In this document: one piece after another, positions 27,232-36,691 of the stretch
Position numbering within the stretch: position 1 is the stretch's first letter
Layout of the letters: the number at the start of each line of letters is the position of its first letter
Assembly: GCF_001667145.1 (NCBI RefSeq)
Contig: NZ_LZIF01000047.1
Span: 1-64,000 of the forward strand
DNA length: 64,000 nt
Source of the DNA: Mycobacterium sp. 852002-51971_SCH5477799-a
GTDB taxonomy: Bacteria; Actinomycetota; Actinomycetes; Mycobacteriales; Mycobacteriaceae
Reading direction: 5' to 3'
Notes under the pieces: generated by a model
The model's input: the letters and a program-made list of their open reading frames with translations, nothing else
Database searches by the model: none
What the model was told of the DNA's origin: nothing
Made by a program: the position numbers and the translations under genes

Positions 27232-27345
27232 CTAAACCGCGAGCAAGCGCTCGAAGAATTCGCGATAGTGCATCAAGGCCAGGCGGAGGTCTTCAGTGGA
27301 CGCTTGCTCCCCACGGGCCCACTGCTCCTCGAGTCGCGAGCGCAT
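27232..27345 (-). CDS. Very small hypothetical protein
   Basis: A 37-residue helical peptide, MRSRLEEQWARGEQASTEDL then RLALMHYREFFERLLAV, reads from ATG 27345. The amphipathic pattern and charged start resemble short conserved mycobacterial proteins, and third positions are GC-rich. There is no clear ribosome site, and the frame stays open upstream, so the start is uncertain. Function unknown. Confidence 0.45.
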   Translation of the reverse strand: MRSRLEEQWARGEQASTEDLRLALMHYREFFERLLAV

Positions 27346-27407
27346 TGTGTTCTGGTTCCGGTGAGATGCGCCCAGCCCGAGATCGGGCGCGTCTCGATTG
27401 CCAGCGT

Positions 27408-27563
27408 TCAGAAGTAGTGCCGGCGGCCGCCGACGGCGCGTCCGGTGGATCCGAGGATCGCCAGGATCACGCCGGCGATGACGAGGATGATGCCGATGGT
27501 CCACAGCACCGCGATCTTGAGCAGAAATCCTGCGATCAGCGCGATGATGCCCAGGATGATCAT
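27408..27563 (-). CDS. DUF6131-like small membrane protein
   Basis: A 51-residue protein from ATG 27563 with a strong ribosome site (AAAGGGAGG). It is almost wholly hydrophobic: two membrane helices, IILGIIALIAGFLLKIAVLW and IGIILVIAGVILAILG, then a short basic tail ending GRRHYF. The size and pattern match the DUF6131 family common in mycobacteria. Its role is unknown. It is easy to miss because of its size. Confidence 0.78.
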   Translation of the reverse strand: MIILGIIALIAGFLLKIAVLWTIGIILVIAGVILAILGSTGRAVGGRRHYF

Positions 27564-27678
27564 GGTGGGCCTCCCTTTTGCGGTTGACGACTGGCTAACT
27601 GGTTGCGCCAGCGATGAATCCAGTCGATCACCCCAAAGGGGGGTAGCAATACACCCCTAGGGAGGTAATCTCGCCGCC

Positions 27679-28350
27679 ATGCCGCCACCGTCTCCCCGCG
27701 CGCCGATCACGGTTGCGCTCGTCGATGACTACGACGTCGTCGTGAAGGGCGTGGCCAACATGCTTGACCCGTACCGCGATCGTGTCGTGATCGCAGAACT
27801 CGACTCCACCATGCCCGTCGCTGACCCCGTCGATATCGTCCTGTACGACTCGTTTGCCCAACCCGAATCCGACCACGAGGAGATAGGGGTTTTGGTCGCC
27901 AATCCTCGGGCACGCCGAGTCGTGGTCTACACGTGGAACTTTCACCCCGACCTCGTCGAGAGCGCCCGGCGCCACGGGGCCCAGGGATACCTATCGAAGA
28001 CCCTGCCCGCGCGCGAGCTGGTCGCCGCGCTGGAGGCGGTGCATTCCGGTGAGGTAATCGTCAGCGACACAACCGGCCGGGCGCGCAGTGCTCCCGGGCT
28101 CGACTGGCCAGGGCGCGGCGAAGGGCTCAGCGACCGCGAGGCGGAGATCCTGGCGCTGATCACCCAAGGCAAGAGCAATGCCGACGTGGCTCGGCTGACC
28201 TACCTGAGCCCAAATACCGTGAAGTCCTACATCCGCAACGTCTACCGCAAGCTCGGAGTCGCAAGCCGCACCCAGGCCGTGCTGTGGGGCGTGCAGCACG
28301 GATTCACCCCCGACCACCACCGCATCGAACATTGGCGCGGCGGGCCCTGA
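27679..28350 (+). CDS. NarL/LuxR-type response regulator (orphan)
   Basis: This 223-residue protein has a receiver-like N-terminal domain (VALVDDYDVVVKGVANML) and a LuxR helix-turn-helix at about residues 145-205 (LSDREAEILALITQGKSNADVARLTYLSPNTVKSYIRNVYRKLGV). The receiver has the DD pair, and D54-D58 in PVADPVDIVLYDS is the candidate phospho-site region, but the usual VxLxD spacing is loose. No histidine kinase is adjacent. An inverted G/C-run (27636-27655) precedes the start. M. tuberculosis has no gene here. Confidence 0.85.
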   Translation: MPPPSPRAPITVALVDDYDVVVKGVANMLDPYRDRVVIAELDSTMPVADPVDIVLYDSFAQPESDHEEIGVLVANPRARRVVVYTWNFHPDLVESARRHGAQGYLSKTLPARELVAALEAVHSGEVIVSDTTGRARSAPGLDWPGRGEGLSDREAEILALITQGKSNADVARLTYLSPNTVKSYIRNVYRKLGVASRTQAVLWGVQHGFTPDHHRIEHWRGGP

Positions 28351-28382
28351 AATAGCGAGGACGGCAAGCCGCTCGGGTCTGA

Positions 28383-29375
28383 TCAGAACAGCGCCAGCTG
28401 CTGGTCCAGGCTGCTGGCGTCGGTGAATTCGTCCATGCTGGTGCCCCCGATGACGGCGCCGACGTAGTCCATGAACTGCGCGTCGCCGATCACCGGCACG
28501 CCCAGCTGCCGGGCGAGGTAGCCCTTGCCCTGCTCCGGGGCGGGATCGTTGCAGACCACCAGCGAGGTCTCCCGGTCGACGGCCTCGGTGTAGGCCAGCC
28601 CGGCGTGCAGAATGCGTTCCACGAGTTCCTCGTGGGTGCGTCCCACCTCGGCCGCCAGCGCCACCCGCATGCCCTGCACGAGTGGTCGGCCGCCCACGTA
28701 CGGGCCCGGGTTGAGATACGGGCAGGGCATCCTGGACGCCAGCACCTTCAGCGGTCGCAGCTCGTCATGGGTGACGCGGCCGTTGGGCCAGCGACGCCGG
28801 GTGACGGGATGTATCGGCAACCAGATGTCGCCTGCTCGGGCCAGCTTGAGCGCGGAGGCCAGCACGCCGGTCAGCACCATCGCGTCGTCGAAGGCGTCAT
28901 GGGGTCGCTCCTGGGTGACCCCCCAGTGCGCCGCGAGAGTCTCCAACCGCAGGTTGTCGATGCCGAGGTCGAGCCGTCGGGCCAGCTCGACGGTGCACAT
29001 GACGCTGTCGACGGGCAGTTCGGTCTCGGCCAGTTCGGCTTCCGCGGCAAGAAACGCGTAGTCGAACGCCACGTTGTGGGCTACCAATGTGCGGCCGCGC
29101 AGCACCTCGGCCACGTCGCCGACGATGTCGGCGAACTGCGGCTGGTCCTCCAACATGGCGGCGGTCAGGCCGTGCACGTGGGTCGGACCTGGGTCCACGC
29201 CGGGGTTGAGCAGGCTCACCACCGAATGTTCGACGTTGCCGTCGGCGTCCAGGCCGAGCGCCGCAACGCTGATGATCCGTGCCTGCCCCGGCCGAAAGCC
29301 CGAGGTCTCGACGTCTACGACGGCCCATCCCGCGTCCGGCTCGCTGGCCGGCCGACCCCAGGACACCCCGCTCAT
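28383..29375 (-). CDS. dnaQ: DnaQ-like DEDDh 3'-5' exonuclease with BRCT domain (Rv3711c-like)
   Basis: The ATG at 29375 gives 330 residues; the open frame extends further but upstream sequence is not conserved in kind. Exonuclease motifs: WAVVDVETSGF (ExoI), VAHNVAFDYAFL (ExoII), and HDAFDDAMV (ExoIII with the DEDDh His). A C-terminal BRCT domain (MRVALAAEVGRTHEELVERI) makes it different from the classical PolIII epsilon subunit. The role as proofreading subunit is not proven; mycobacterial proofreading is mainly done by the DnaE1 PHP domain. Corresponds to Rv3711c. Confidence 0.9.
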   Translation of the reverse strand: MSGVSWGRPASEPDAGWAVVDVETSGFRPGQARIISVAALGLDADGNVEHSVVSLLNPGVDPGPTHVHGLTAAMLEDQPQFADIVGDVAEVLRGRTLVAHNVAFDYAFLAAEAELAETELPVDSVMCTVELARRLDLGIDNLRLETLAAHWGVTQERPHDAFDDAMVLTGVLASALKLARAGDIWLPIHPVTRRRWPNGRVTHDELRPLKVLASRMPCPYLNPGPYVGGRPLVQGMRVALAAEVGRTHEELVERILHAGLAYTEAVDRETSLVVCNDPAPEQGKGYLARQLGVPVIGDAQFMDYVGAVIGGTSMDEFTDASSLDQQLALF

Positions 29376-29432
29376 GCACTGAGGATGGCACGGTCGACCG
29401 ACATCACCTGTTCGCTGCGGGCCGTGTCGTAC

Positions 29433-29518
29433 GGAATTTGATGACGGCGGCGGCACATCGCGCCCGGCGCCGAACGCCGCGCTTGCGATCGCCCGGAATT
29501 CGATGACGGCGGCGGCAC
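29433..29518. repeat. 24-bp direct repeat pair in murT promoter region
   Basis: Two copies of a 24-bp unit beginning GGAATTYGATGACGGCGG lie at 29433-29456 and 29495-29518, differing at one base, 62 bp apart. They sit in the divergent gap between the dnaQ-like gene and murT, the second ending 17 bp before the murT start. They may be regulator sites or a recent local duplication. Confidence 0.6.
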
Positions 29519-29535
29519 GCATTTAAACTCTCCGC

Positions 29536-30765
29536 GTGGTCACCACCCGTGCCCGTCTGGCCCTCGCCGCAGGAGCGAGCGCGCGCTGGGCGTCGCGGGT
29601 GAGCGGGCGTGGGGCCGGGGCGATGATCGGCGGTCTCATCGCGATGACGCTGGACCGCTCGGTTCTCCGGCAACTCGCCGTCGGACGGCGCACCGTCGTC
29701 GTCACCGGCACCAACGGCAAATCCACCACCACGAGGATGACGTCGGCCGCGCTGGCGACGCTGGGAACGGTGGCCACCAACGCCGAGGGCGCCAACATGG
29801 ACGCCGGCCTGGTCGCGGCGCTGGCCGGCAACCGCGGCGCACCCCTAGCCGCGCTCGAAGTCGACGAGATGCACGTCCCGCACGTTTCCGACGCCGTCGA
29901 GCCCAGCGTCGTCGTCCTGCTCAACCTGTCGCGCGACCAGCTGGACCGGGTCGGTGAGATCAACGTCATCGAGCGGACCCTGCGCGCGGGCCTGGCCCGG
30001 CACCCCACGGCGGTCGTCGTGGCCAACTGTGACGACGTGCTGATGACGTCCGCGGCGTACGACAGCCCCAACGTGGTGTGGGTGGCCGCGGGCGGGTCGT
30101 GGTCCAACGACTCGGTCAGCTGCCCGCGCAGCGGCGAGGTCATCGTCCGCGAGCGGGGTCACTGGTATTCCACGGGCGCGGACTTCAAACGGCCCAGCCC
30201 GCAATGGTGGTTCGACGACGACACCCTCTACGGCCCCGACGGCCTCGCCCTGCCGATGCGGTTGGCGCTGCCCGGCGCGGTCAACCGGGGCAACGCCGCC
30301 CAGGCCGTCGCGGCCGCGGTCGCACTCGGCGCCGATCCCGCCGAAGCGGTGGCGGCCGTCTCGACGGTCGACGAGGTCGCCGGGCGTTATCGGACGGTCC
30401 GCGTCGGCGCGCACGAGGTGCGCATCCTGCTGGCCAAGAACCCGGCCGGCTGGCAGGAGGCGCTGTCGATGGTGGATAAGCATGCGGCCGGGGTGGTCAT
30501 CTCGGTCAACGGCCAGGTGCCCGACGGCGAAGACCTGTCGTGGTTGTGGGATGTGCGATTCGAGCACTTCGAAGAGACGGACGTCGTGGCCGCCGGCGAG
30601 CGCGGCACCGATCTGGCGGTGCGTCTCGGGTACGCGGGCGTCGAGCACACCCTGGTGCACGACACCGTGGGCGCGATTGCGTCGTGCCCGCCGGGGCGGG
30701 TGGAGGTCGTCGCCAACTACACCGCGTTCCTCCAGCTGCAACGAGCATTGGCACGCCATGGCTGA
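29536..30765 (+). CDS. murT: Lipid II isoglutaminyl synthase, MurT subunit
   Basis: MurT, with GatD, amidates the D-Glu of lipid II to D-iGln. The 409-residue protein is a Mur-ligase-family ATPase: ATP loop VVVTGTNGKSTTTRM at about residues 54-68, ALEVDEMHVPHV, LNLSRDQLDRVGE. The C-terminal DUF1727 region (WLWDVRFEHF) is the GatD-binding part. The Cys4 zinc ribbon of firmicute MurT is not visible; only one Cys (SCPRSGE) remains in that position. Starts at GTG 29536 and overlaps gatD by 8 bp. Corresponds to Rv3712. Confidence 0.93.
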   Translation: MVTTRARLALAAGASARWASRVSGRGAGAMIGGLIAMTLDRSVLRQLAVGRRTVVVTGTNGKSTTTRMTSAALATLGTVATNAEGANMDAGLVAALAGNRGAPLAALEVDEMHVPHVSDAVEPSVVVLLNLSRDQLDRVGEINVIERTLRAGLARHPTAVVVANCDDVLMTSAAYDSPNVVWVAAGGSWSNDSVSCPRSGEVIVRERGHWYSTGADFKRPSPQWWFDDDTLYGPDGLALPMRLALPGAVNRGNAAQAVAAAVALGADPAEAVAAVSTVDEVAGRYRTVRVGAHEVRILLAKNPAGWQEALSMVDKHAAGVVISVNGQVPDGEDLSWLWDVRFEHFEETDVVAAGERGTDLAVRLGYAGVEHTLVHDTVGAIASCPPGRVEVVANYTAFLQLQRALARHG

Positions 30766-31465
30766 CTCGGTGGTGCGGATCGGGTTGGTACTGCCCGACG
30801 TGATGGGCACCTACGGTGACGGCGGCAACGCCCTGGTGTTGCGCCAGCGGCTGCGGCTGCGCGGCATCGCCGCCGAGATCGTCGAGATAACGCTGGCCGA
30901 CCCGGTGCCCGAATCGTTGGACCTCTACACGCTGGGCGGGGCCGAGGATTACGCGCAGCGCCTGGCCACCCGGCACCTGATCAAGTACCCCGGCCTGCAG
31001 CGCGCCGCGGAACGGGGCGCCCCGGTGCTGGCCATCTGCGCGGCCGTTCAGGTGCTCGGGCACTGGTATGAAACCTCGGCCGGGGAACGTGTCGACGGCG
31101 TGGGCATGCTGGACGCGACGACGTCACCGCAACAGGCGCGCACCATCGGCGAGCTGGCCACCAAGCCGTTGCTGACGGGCTTGACCGAGCGTCTCACCGG
31201 TTTCGAGAACCACCGCGGCGGCACCGTGCTGGGACCGGCGGCGTCGCCGCTGGGCGCCGTGGTCAAGGGCGCGGGAAACGCGGCCGGCAACGGCTTCGAC
31301 GGCGCGGTACAGGGCAGCGTGATCGCGACCTACATGCACGGGCCTTGCCTTGCCCGCAATCCGCAACTGGCCGACCAGCTGCTGAGCACGGTCGTCGGCG
31401 CGCTGCCGCCGCTGCCCATGCCCGAGGTGGACTTGCTGCGCCGCGAACGCCTCGCCGCTCGCTAG
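30758..31465 (+). CDS. gatD: Lipid II isoglutaminyl synthase, GatD glutamine amidotransferase subunit
   Basis: GatD supplies ammonia from glutamine to MurT. 235 residues from ATG 30758, inside the end of murT. It is a class I-like (CobB/CobQ type) amidotransferase: nucleophile Cys in APVLAICAAVQVLG and catalytic His in VIATYMHGPCL. Called cobQ2 in older annotation although it is not a cobalamin gene. Corresponds to Rv3713. Confidence 0.93.
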   Translation: MADSVVRIGLVLPDVMGTYGDGGNALVLRQRLRLRGIAAEIVEITLADPVPESLDLYTLGGAEDYAQRLATRHLIKYPGLQRAAERGAPVLAICAAVQVLGHWYETSAGERVDGVGMLDATTSPQQARTIGELATKPLLTGLTERLTGFENHRGGTVLGPAASPLGAVVKGAGNAAGNGFDGAVQGSVIATYMHGPCLARNPQLADQLLSTVVGALPPLPMPEVDLLRRERLAAR

Positions 31466-31541
31466 GGCCGCTCAAGGCGAAACGTATGGTCGCAAGCACA
31501 ACCGGTTCCGGGCAGCAAAGTTTTGGGTACGGGACCTGTCA

Positions 31542-32915
31542 ATGAGGATCCGACGCAGGGGCGCGGGCACTGAGCCCCGGGATACCGATGCGGCGATGCG
31601 GCGGGACACCCTCGCGACTGCCATCGGCAATTTCATGGAGTGGTACGACTTCGGCGTCTACGGCTATATCGCGACCACCATCGCGCGGGTCTTCTACCCC
31701 GGCAATAGCGTCAGCGCGGTCCATCTCATCGCCACCTTTAGCACCCTGGCGGCGGCGTACGTAGTACGTCCGCTCGGCGGGTTCGTCCTCGGCCCCCTCG
31801 GTGATCGCGTCGGGCGCAAGCGGGTTTTGGTGATCACGATCGTGCTGATGGCGGTGGGGACCACCATGACCGGCCTACTGCCCGGCTACAGCACCATCGG
31901 CATCTGGGCGCCGATCCTGCTGCTGGTCGCCCGCGTCTTTCAAGGCTTGTCCACCGGCGGCGAGTTTGTCGGCGCGATGACCTATCTCGTCGAGCGGGCC
32001 CCGGACCGCAAACGCGGCAGGATGGTCGGGTTCCTGCCGCTGGGCAACCTGGTCGGGTTTGTGCTCGCGGGGTTGCTGGTGACCACTTTGCAGGCGTGGC
32101 TGCCCAGCCATTCCATGCTGGCGTGGGGGTGGCGGATCCCGCTGTTGCTGGGAGCTCCCTTCGGAGTCCTCGCCCTCTATTTGCGGCTGCGGATCGAGGA
32201 GTCACCGGCGTACAAACAGGTGAGCGGCAACACCGATGCGCCGGTTGACCGCGGCTGGCAGCAATTTCGGCACACGGTGGTGCAGCAGTGGAAGCCGATG
32301 GTGGTCTGCGCGGCAGTCGTGGTGGCCTCACAGGTCCCCGACTTCATGCTCACCGGCTACCTGCCCACATACCTCAAAGTGGTTGTGCACGTGGGTAACA
32401 CGGCCGCGCTAGTGATCATCGTGGCAACGTTGGCGATCCTGATGGCCGCGGTGGTGTTCGTGGCCATGTTGTCCGACCGTATCGGCGTCAAGCCGATCAT
32501 GTGGACCGGCTGCGGATTGCTCGTTGTGGCGTCGGTCCCGGCTTTTTTGCTGATGCGCTTCGGCGGTGCCTTTCCGTTGATCTTCATCGGTGTGCTGCTG
32601 GTCGGGCTGATGGAGCTGTGTTTCGACAGCACCACCCCCCAGGCCCTGCCGGCGCTGTTCCCGACCAGGGTGCGCAACGGAGCGCTGGCCATCGCGTACA
32701 ACATCGCGCTATCGACCGTCGGGGGAACAACTCCGGTAATCGCTCAGGCGCTGATATCCGGCACCGGCAGCGCCATGGTGCCGGCCTACATGCTGGTCTT
32801 CGCGGGCCTGGTGGGCACGGTGGCCCTTCGATTCATGCCGGAAGTCGCCGGCAAGCCGCTGCCGGGATCTGGGCCTGCGGCCGAACGCGAGGCCGGCGAG
32901 CTGGCCGGCGCGTGA
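31542..32915 (+). CDS. MFS transporter, metabolite:H+ symporter type
   Basis: This 457-residue, 12-helix protein belongs to the MHS branch of the major facilitator superfamily (ProP, KgtP and shikimate type). ATAIGNFMEWYDFGVYGY in helix 1 and the loop 2-3 motif GPLGDRVGRKR are diagnostic, as is the loop 4 region RVFQGLSTGGEFVGA. The likely substrate is an organic acid, betaine or amino acid; it cannot be read from the sequence. Start ATG 31542; the Met at 31596 is an alternative. M. tuberculosis has an unrelated gene at this place. Confidence 0.9.
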   Translation: MRIRRRGAGTEPRDTDAAMRRDTLATAIGNFMEWYDFGVYGYIATTIARVFYPGNSVSAVHLIATFSTLAAAYVVRPLGGFVLGPLGDRVGRKRVLVITIVLMAVGTTMTGLLPGYSTIGIWAPILLLVARVFQGLSTGGEFVGAMTYLVERAPDRKRGRMVGFLPLGNLVGFVLAGLLVTTLQAWLPSHSMLAWGWRIPLLLGAPFGVLALYLRLRIEESPAYKQVSGNTDAPVDRGWQQFRHTVVQQWKPMVVCAAVVVASQVPDFMLTGYLPTYLKVVVHVGNTAALVIIVATLAILMAAVVFVAMLSDRIGVKPIMWTGCGLLVVASVPAFLLMRFGGAFPLIFIGVLLVGLMELCFDSTTPQALPALFPTRVRNGALAIAYNIALSTVGGTTPVIAQALISGTGSAMVPAYMLVFAGLVGTVALRFMPEVAGKPLPGSGPAAEREAGELAGA

Positions 32916-32935
32916 GAGGTCGCCGGCCCGCCGCC

Positions 32936-33547
32936 TCAGACCATGGCCCGGCGGCCGGCGAGCGCGCGACCGAGCGTCAGCTCGTCGGCGAACTCCAGAT
33001 CACCGCCCATCGGCAGCCCCGACGCGATCCGCGTCACCGTCAGGCCGGGAATGTCGCGCAGCATCCGCACCAGGTAGGTGGCCGTCGCCTCGCCTTCGGT
33101 GTTCGGGTCGGTGGCGATGATCACCTCGGTGATGTCGACGTCATCGACCCGCTCCCCGATCCGGCTCAGCAGTTCGCGGATCCGCAGCTGATCGGGCCCC
33201 ACGCCGGACAACGGATCGAGCGCACCGCCCAGCACGTGGTAGCGGCCGCGGAATTCGCGGGTGCGTTCGACGGCCTGGACGTCCTTGGGCTCCTCGACCA
33301 CGCACACCTGCGTGCCGTCGCGGCGGGGATCCGCGCAGATCCGGCAGCGCTCGTTGTCGGAGACGTTGCCGCACACCGCACAGAACCGCACCCCGTCGCG
33401 GACCTTCGCCAGTACCGCGGTCAGCCGGTCAATGTCCGGCGGTTCAACCGAAAGCAGGTGGAAGGCGATGCGCTGGGCGCTTTTGGGTCCGATGCCCGGC
33501 AGCTTGCCGAGCTCGTCGATCAAATCCTGGACGGGTCCTTCGAACAT
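32936..33547 (-). CDS. recR: Recombination mediator protein RecR
   Basis: RecR works with RecO/RecF to load RecA on gapped DNA. The 203-residue protein has the helix-hairpin-helix N-terminus ([17 protein letters not shown]), the Cys4 zinc finger ([16 protein letters not shown]) and a Toprim domain ([28 protein letters not shown]). It starts 14 bp after ebfC, the usual pairing. Corresponds to Rv3715c. Confidence 0.97.
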   Translation of the reverse strand: MFEGPVQDLIDELGKLPGIGPKSAQRIAFHLLSVEPPDIDRLTAVLAKVRDGVRFCAVCGNVSDNERCRICADPRRDGTQVCVVEEPKDVQAVERTREFRGRYHVLGGALDPLSGVGPDQLRIRELLSRIGERVDDVDITEVIIATDPNTEGEATATYLVRMLRDIPGLTVTRIASGLPMGGDLEFADELTLGRALAGRRAMV

Positions 33548-33561
33548 GTCGGTCGCGGAGT

Positions 33562-33906
33562 CTAAAGCCCCTGCGCCGGCGCGGGCGGTTGCCCGGGCGG
33601 CGGGCCGAAGCCGCCGGCCAGCGAACCCAGCCGTTCCTGGGCCATCCGGGTGACCTGCTTGGAAGCGTCCCCCATGGCGCCGACGATCAGGTCCTGCAAG
33701 GTTTCGACGTCAGACGGGTCGACGACGGAAGGATCGATCTTCACCGCGACCACCTCGCCGCTGCCCTTGACGACGACCTCGACCAAGCCCCCACCGGCCT
33801 GACCGCGTACCTCGGCGTTCGCCAGTTGTTGCTGCGCCTCCATGAGCTTCTGTTGCATCTGCTGCGCCTGGGCCAGCAGCGCCGACATATCGCCTCCGGG
33901 TTGCAT
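33562..33906 (-). CDS. YbaB/EbfC nucleoid-associated protein
   Basis: The ATG at 33906 follows GAGGGG and gives 114 residues: a helical N-terminus ([20 protein letters not shown]), a central beta segment ([18 protein letters not shown]) and a Pro-rich end. YbaB proteins bind DNA without sequence specificity and are usually coupled to recR, as here. The open frame upstream has atypical composition and is not used. Corresponds to Rv3716c. Confidence 0.92.
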   Translation of the reverse strand: MQPGGDMSALLAQAQQMQQKLMEAQQQLANAEVRGQAGGGLVEVVVKGSGEVVAVKIDPSVVDPSDVETLQDLIVGAMGDASKQVTRMAQERLGSLAGGFGPPPGQPPAPAQGL

Positions 33907-34004
33907 GACAATCCCCTCGCATCTTGGTCTCGAGTTGGTTTCGCTCGTGAGTCTCCGGCGATTCGAAACACCCAGCGTAGACCGCACGGCGCTAGCTTTG
34001 CGCC

Positions 34005-34766
34005 GTGGACCTACGAGTGAGCAGGCGTGTCGGCTTCAGGACGATCATCTGCATGATCGTTGCTGCGTCGGCCGTCGTCATCCCGAACGCAGTGGCAGCG
34101 CCATCCAGCATCGCCGGCATGGTGGTCTTCATCGATCCGGGCCACAACGGCTCCAATGACGGCTCCATCAACCGTCAGGTGCCGACCGGTCGCGGCGGTA
34201 CCAAGGACTGCCAGACCAGCGGGACGGCCACCAACTCCGGCTATATGGAGCACACCTTCACCTGGGACACCGCGCTGCGGGTGCGCGCCGAGCTGAACGC
34301 CCTGGGGGTGCGGACCGCGCTGTCCCGCGCCAACGACAACGGCCTGGGACCCTGCGTCGACGAACGCGCCAACGCGGCCAACGCGCTGCGACCCAACGCG
34401 GTCCTGTCCATCCACGCCGACGGCGGCCCGCCGTCCGGCCGGGGCTTCCACGTCAATTACTCGGCCCCGCCGCTCAACCAGGTGCAGGCCGGCCCGTCGG
34501 TGCAGTACGCGCGGATCATGCGCGACCAGATGCAGGCCTCCGGAATCCCGCCGGCGAACTACATCGGCCAGAACGGCCTTTACGGCCGCTCGGACCTGAC
34601 CGGCCTGAACCTGGCGCAGTACCCGTCGATCCTGGTCGAATGCGGCAACATGAAGAACCCCGCGGACTCGGCGCTGATGGAGTCCGCCGAGGGCCGGCAG
34701 AAGTACGCCGACGCACTGGTCCGCGGTGTCGCGGGTTTCCTCGCCTCGCAGGGCCAGGCGCGCTAA
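34005..34766 (+). CDS. ami1: N-acetylmuramoyl-L-alanine amidase
   Basis: Ami1 cleaves the stem peptide from peptidoglycan in the cell wall. 253 residues from GTG 34005, with a signal peptide (residues about 10-31, ending AVAAPSS). The Amidase_3 zinc site is complete: His in FIDPGHNG, Glu in GYMEHTF, His in LSIHADGG and the catalytic Glu in ILVECGNM. Corresponds to the zinc amidase Rv3717, one of the two such enzymes of mycobacteria. Confidence 0.94.
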   Translation: MDLRVSRRVGFRTIICMIVAASAVVIPNAVAAPSSIAGMVVFIDPGHNGSNDGSINRQVPTGRGGTKDCQTSGTATNSGYMEHTFTWDTALRVRAELNALGVRTALSRANDNGLGPCVDERANAANALRPNAVLSIHADGGPPSGRGFHVNYSAPPLNQVQAGPSVQYARIMRDQMQASGIPPANYIGQNGLYGRSDLTGLNLAQYPSILVECGNMKNPADSALMESAEGRQKYADALVRGVAGFLASQGQAR

Positions 34767-34781
34767 ACCTGGGACGCTAGC

Positions 34782-35219
34782 TCAGCTCTCCAGTTCCTTC
34801 TTCAGGTTGGCCAACACCTCGCCCTGAATCCTCTTGAGCCCCAACGGCGCAAAGGTCTTCTCGAAGAAGCCCTTCACACCGCCCGCGCCGTCCCAAGTGG
34901 TCTTCACAGTGACGCTGGAGCCGGGTCCGGCGGGAGCAACCGTCCAGTTGATCACCATCGACGAGTTCGCGTCCTTCTCGATCACGGTGTGCCCGGCAAC
35001 GTCGACGTTGGCCTGCACCTCGCGCACCCGCGATTTGGTGGCCTGCAGCTTCCATTTGGCAACCGTGCCGGCCCCCTGCCCACCCTGTAGCACCTGGTAG
35101 TCGCTGTACTGCGGGGAGAGAATTTTCGGGCGGACGTTCTGGTAGTCCGCGACGGCGGCCAGGGTTGCCGCGGGCTCCGCGTTGATCAAGATGGTGCTCT
35201 CTGCGCTCACCGGTGCCAA
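34782..35219 (-). CDS. SRPBCC (START-like) family protein (Rv3718c-like)
   Basis: The protein has 145 residues from TTG 35219, which has GAGGAGGGG five bases upstream; the GTG nine bases later is too far from this site. The fold is the polyketide cyclase/SRPBCC type (ILINAEPAATLAAVADYQNVRP; the central beta strands; C-terminal helix FAPLGLKRIQGEVLANLKKEL). These bind hydrophobic ligands; the ligand is unknown. Divergent and close to the FAD oxidoreductase gene. Confidence 0.82.
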   Translation of the reverse strand: MAPVSAESTILINAEPAATLAAVADYQNVRPKILSPQYSDYQVLQGGQGAGTVAKWKLQATKSRVREVQANVDVAGHTVIEKDANSSMVINWTVAPAGPGSSVTVKTTWDGAGGVKGFFEKTFAPLGLKRIQGEVLANLKKELES

Positions 35220-35299
35220 AGCGACCCCTCCTCATGATGATTTCCCCGACGCTGCCCTTCCGACGGGTGCACGGGCTGTTGTCGAAGACTAGGGTATAT

Positions 35300-36691
35300 G
35301 TGGTGCCTGTCCCTGGATCTGCACTCTCGGCCCACAAGTCTGGCGTTGACCGGATGCTGTCAAGTTATCGATCCATTCCCCCGACGTCCGCCGTCCGGCT
35401 GGCCAAGCCGACGTCAAACCTATTCCGCGCCCGCACCAAACGTGATGCGCCCGGTCTGGACACGTCCGGACTGACCGGCGTCCTGAACGTGGATCCCGAA
35501 ACCCGCACCGCCGATGTGGCCGGCATGTGCACCTACGCGGACCTGGTGACCGCGACGCTGCCGTATGGCCTTTCGCCTCTGGTAGTCCCGCAGCTGAAGA
35601 CCATCACCCTCGGCGGCGCGGTCAGCGGCCTGGGCATCGAGTCGGCGTCGTTTCGCAACGGTCTGCCGCATGAATCGGTGCTGGAGATGGACATCCTCAC
35701 GGGCGCTGGTGATTTGCTCACCACCTCGCGCACCCAGCACCCCGAGCTGTTCCGCGCCTTCCCGAATTCGTATGGGACACTTGGTTACTCGACCCGACTC
35801 CGGATCGAGCTTGAGCCTGTCGCGCCGTTCGTGGCACTGCGGCACGTCCGATTCCGCTCGCTGCCCGATCTGATCGCGGCCATGGAACGCATCATCGACA
35901 CCGGCGGGCAGGGCGGGACGCCCGTCGACTACCTGGACGGCGTCGTCTTCAGCGCCGACGAAAGCTACCTTTGCGTGGGCCGGCGGACCACCACTGCCGG
36001 CCCGGTCAGTGACTACACCGGCCGGGACATCTACTACCAGTCCATCCGGCACGACGCCCCGGGCGTGGAAGCCACCAAGGATGACCGGCTGACCATAAAC
36101 GACTACTTCTGGCGCTGGGACACCGATTGGTTCTGGTGCTCACGCGCATTCGGCGTGCAGAACCCGCGGCTGCGCCGCTGGTGGCCGCGGCGTTATCGGC
36201 GCAGCAGCGTCTATTCGAAGCTGATCTCCATGGACCGCCGCCTCGGGCTGTCCGACCGCATCGAGGCGCGAAACGGCCGGCCACCCCGGGAGCGGGTGGT
36301 GCAAGACGTGGAGGTGCCGGTCGAGCGCACCTGCGACTTCCTGGAGTGGTTCCTCGACAGCGTGCCCATCACGCCAATCTGGTTGTGCCCGTTGCGTCTG
36401 CGCGACCACCAAGGCTGGCCGCTGTACCCGATGCGGCCGGATCACACCTATGTGAACGTCGGCTTCTGGTCGTCGGTGCCGGCCGGGGCCACCGAGGGCG
36501 CCACCAACCGGACGATCGAAGCCAAGGTGGGCGAGCTCGGCGGTCACAAGTCGCTGTATTCCGAGTCGTTCTACTCCCGTGAGGACTTCGACGAGTTGTA
36601 CGGCGGCGAGGCCTACAACACCGTCAAGAAAACCTATGACCCCGATTCTCGTTTACTCGACCTCTACGCGAAGGCTGTGCAACGACGATGA
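35300..36691 (+). CDS. FAD-binding oxidoreductase (Rv3719-like)
   Basis: The likely start is GTG 35300 (AGGG five bases upstream), giving 463 residues. It is a PCMH-type FAD enzyme of the DHCR24 group: GMCTYADLVTATLPYGLSP and LKTITLGGAVSGLGIES form the FAD pocket. Its stop overlaps the ATG of a cyclopropane-type methyltransferase. The same two-gene pair (FAD reductase plus methyltransferase, called BfaA/BfaB or TmsA/TmsB) makes 10-methyl fatty acids such as tuberculostearate in other actinobacteria; M. tuberculosis has a second pair at Rv0447c-Rv0449c. Role here by analogy. Confidence 0.85.
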   Translation: MVPVPGSALSAHKSGVDRMLSSYRSIPPTSAVRLAKPTSNLFRARTKRDAPGLDTSGLTGVLNVDPETRTADVAGMCTYADLVTATLPYGLSPLVVPQLKTITLGGAVSGLGIESASFRNGLPHESVLEMDILTGAGDLLTTSRTQHPELFRAFPNSYGTLGYSTRLRIELEPVAPFVALRHVRFRSLPDLIAAMERIIDTGGQGGTPVDYLDGVVFSADESYLCVGRRTTTAGPVSDYTGRDIYYQSIRHDAPGVEATKDDRLTINDYFWRWDTDWFWCSRAFGVQNPRLRRWWPRRYRRSSVYSKLISMDRRLGLSDRIEARNGRPPRERVVQDVEVPVERTCDFLEWFLDSVPITPIWLCPLRLRDHQGWPLYPMRPDHTYVNVGFWSSVPAGATEGATNRTIEAKVGELGGHKSLYSESFYSREDFDELYGGEAYNTVKKTYDPDSRLLDLYAKAVQRR

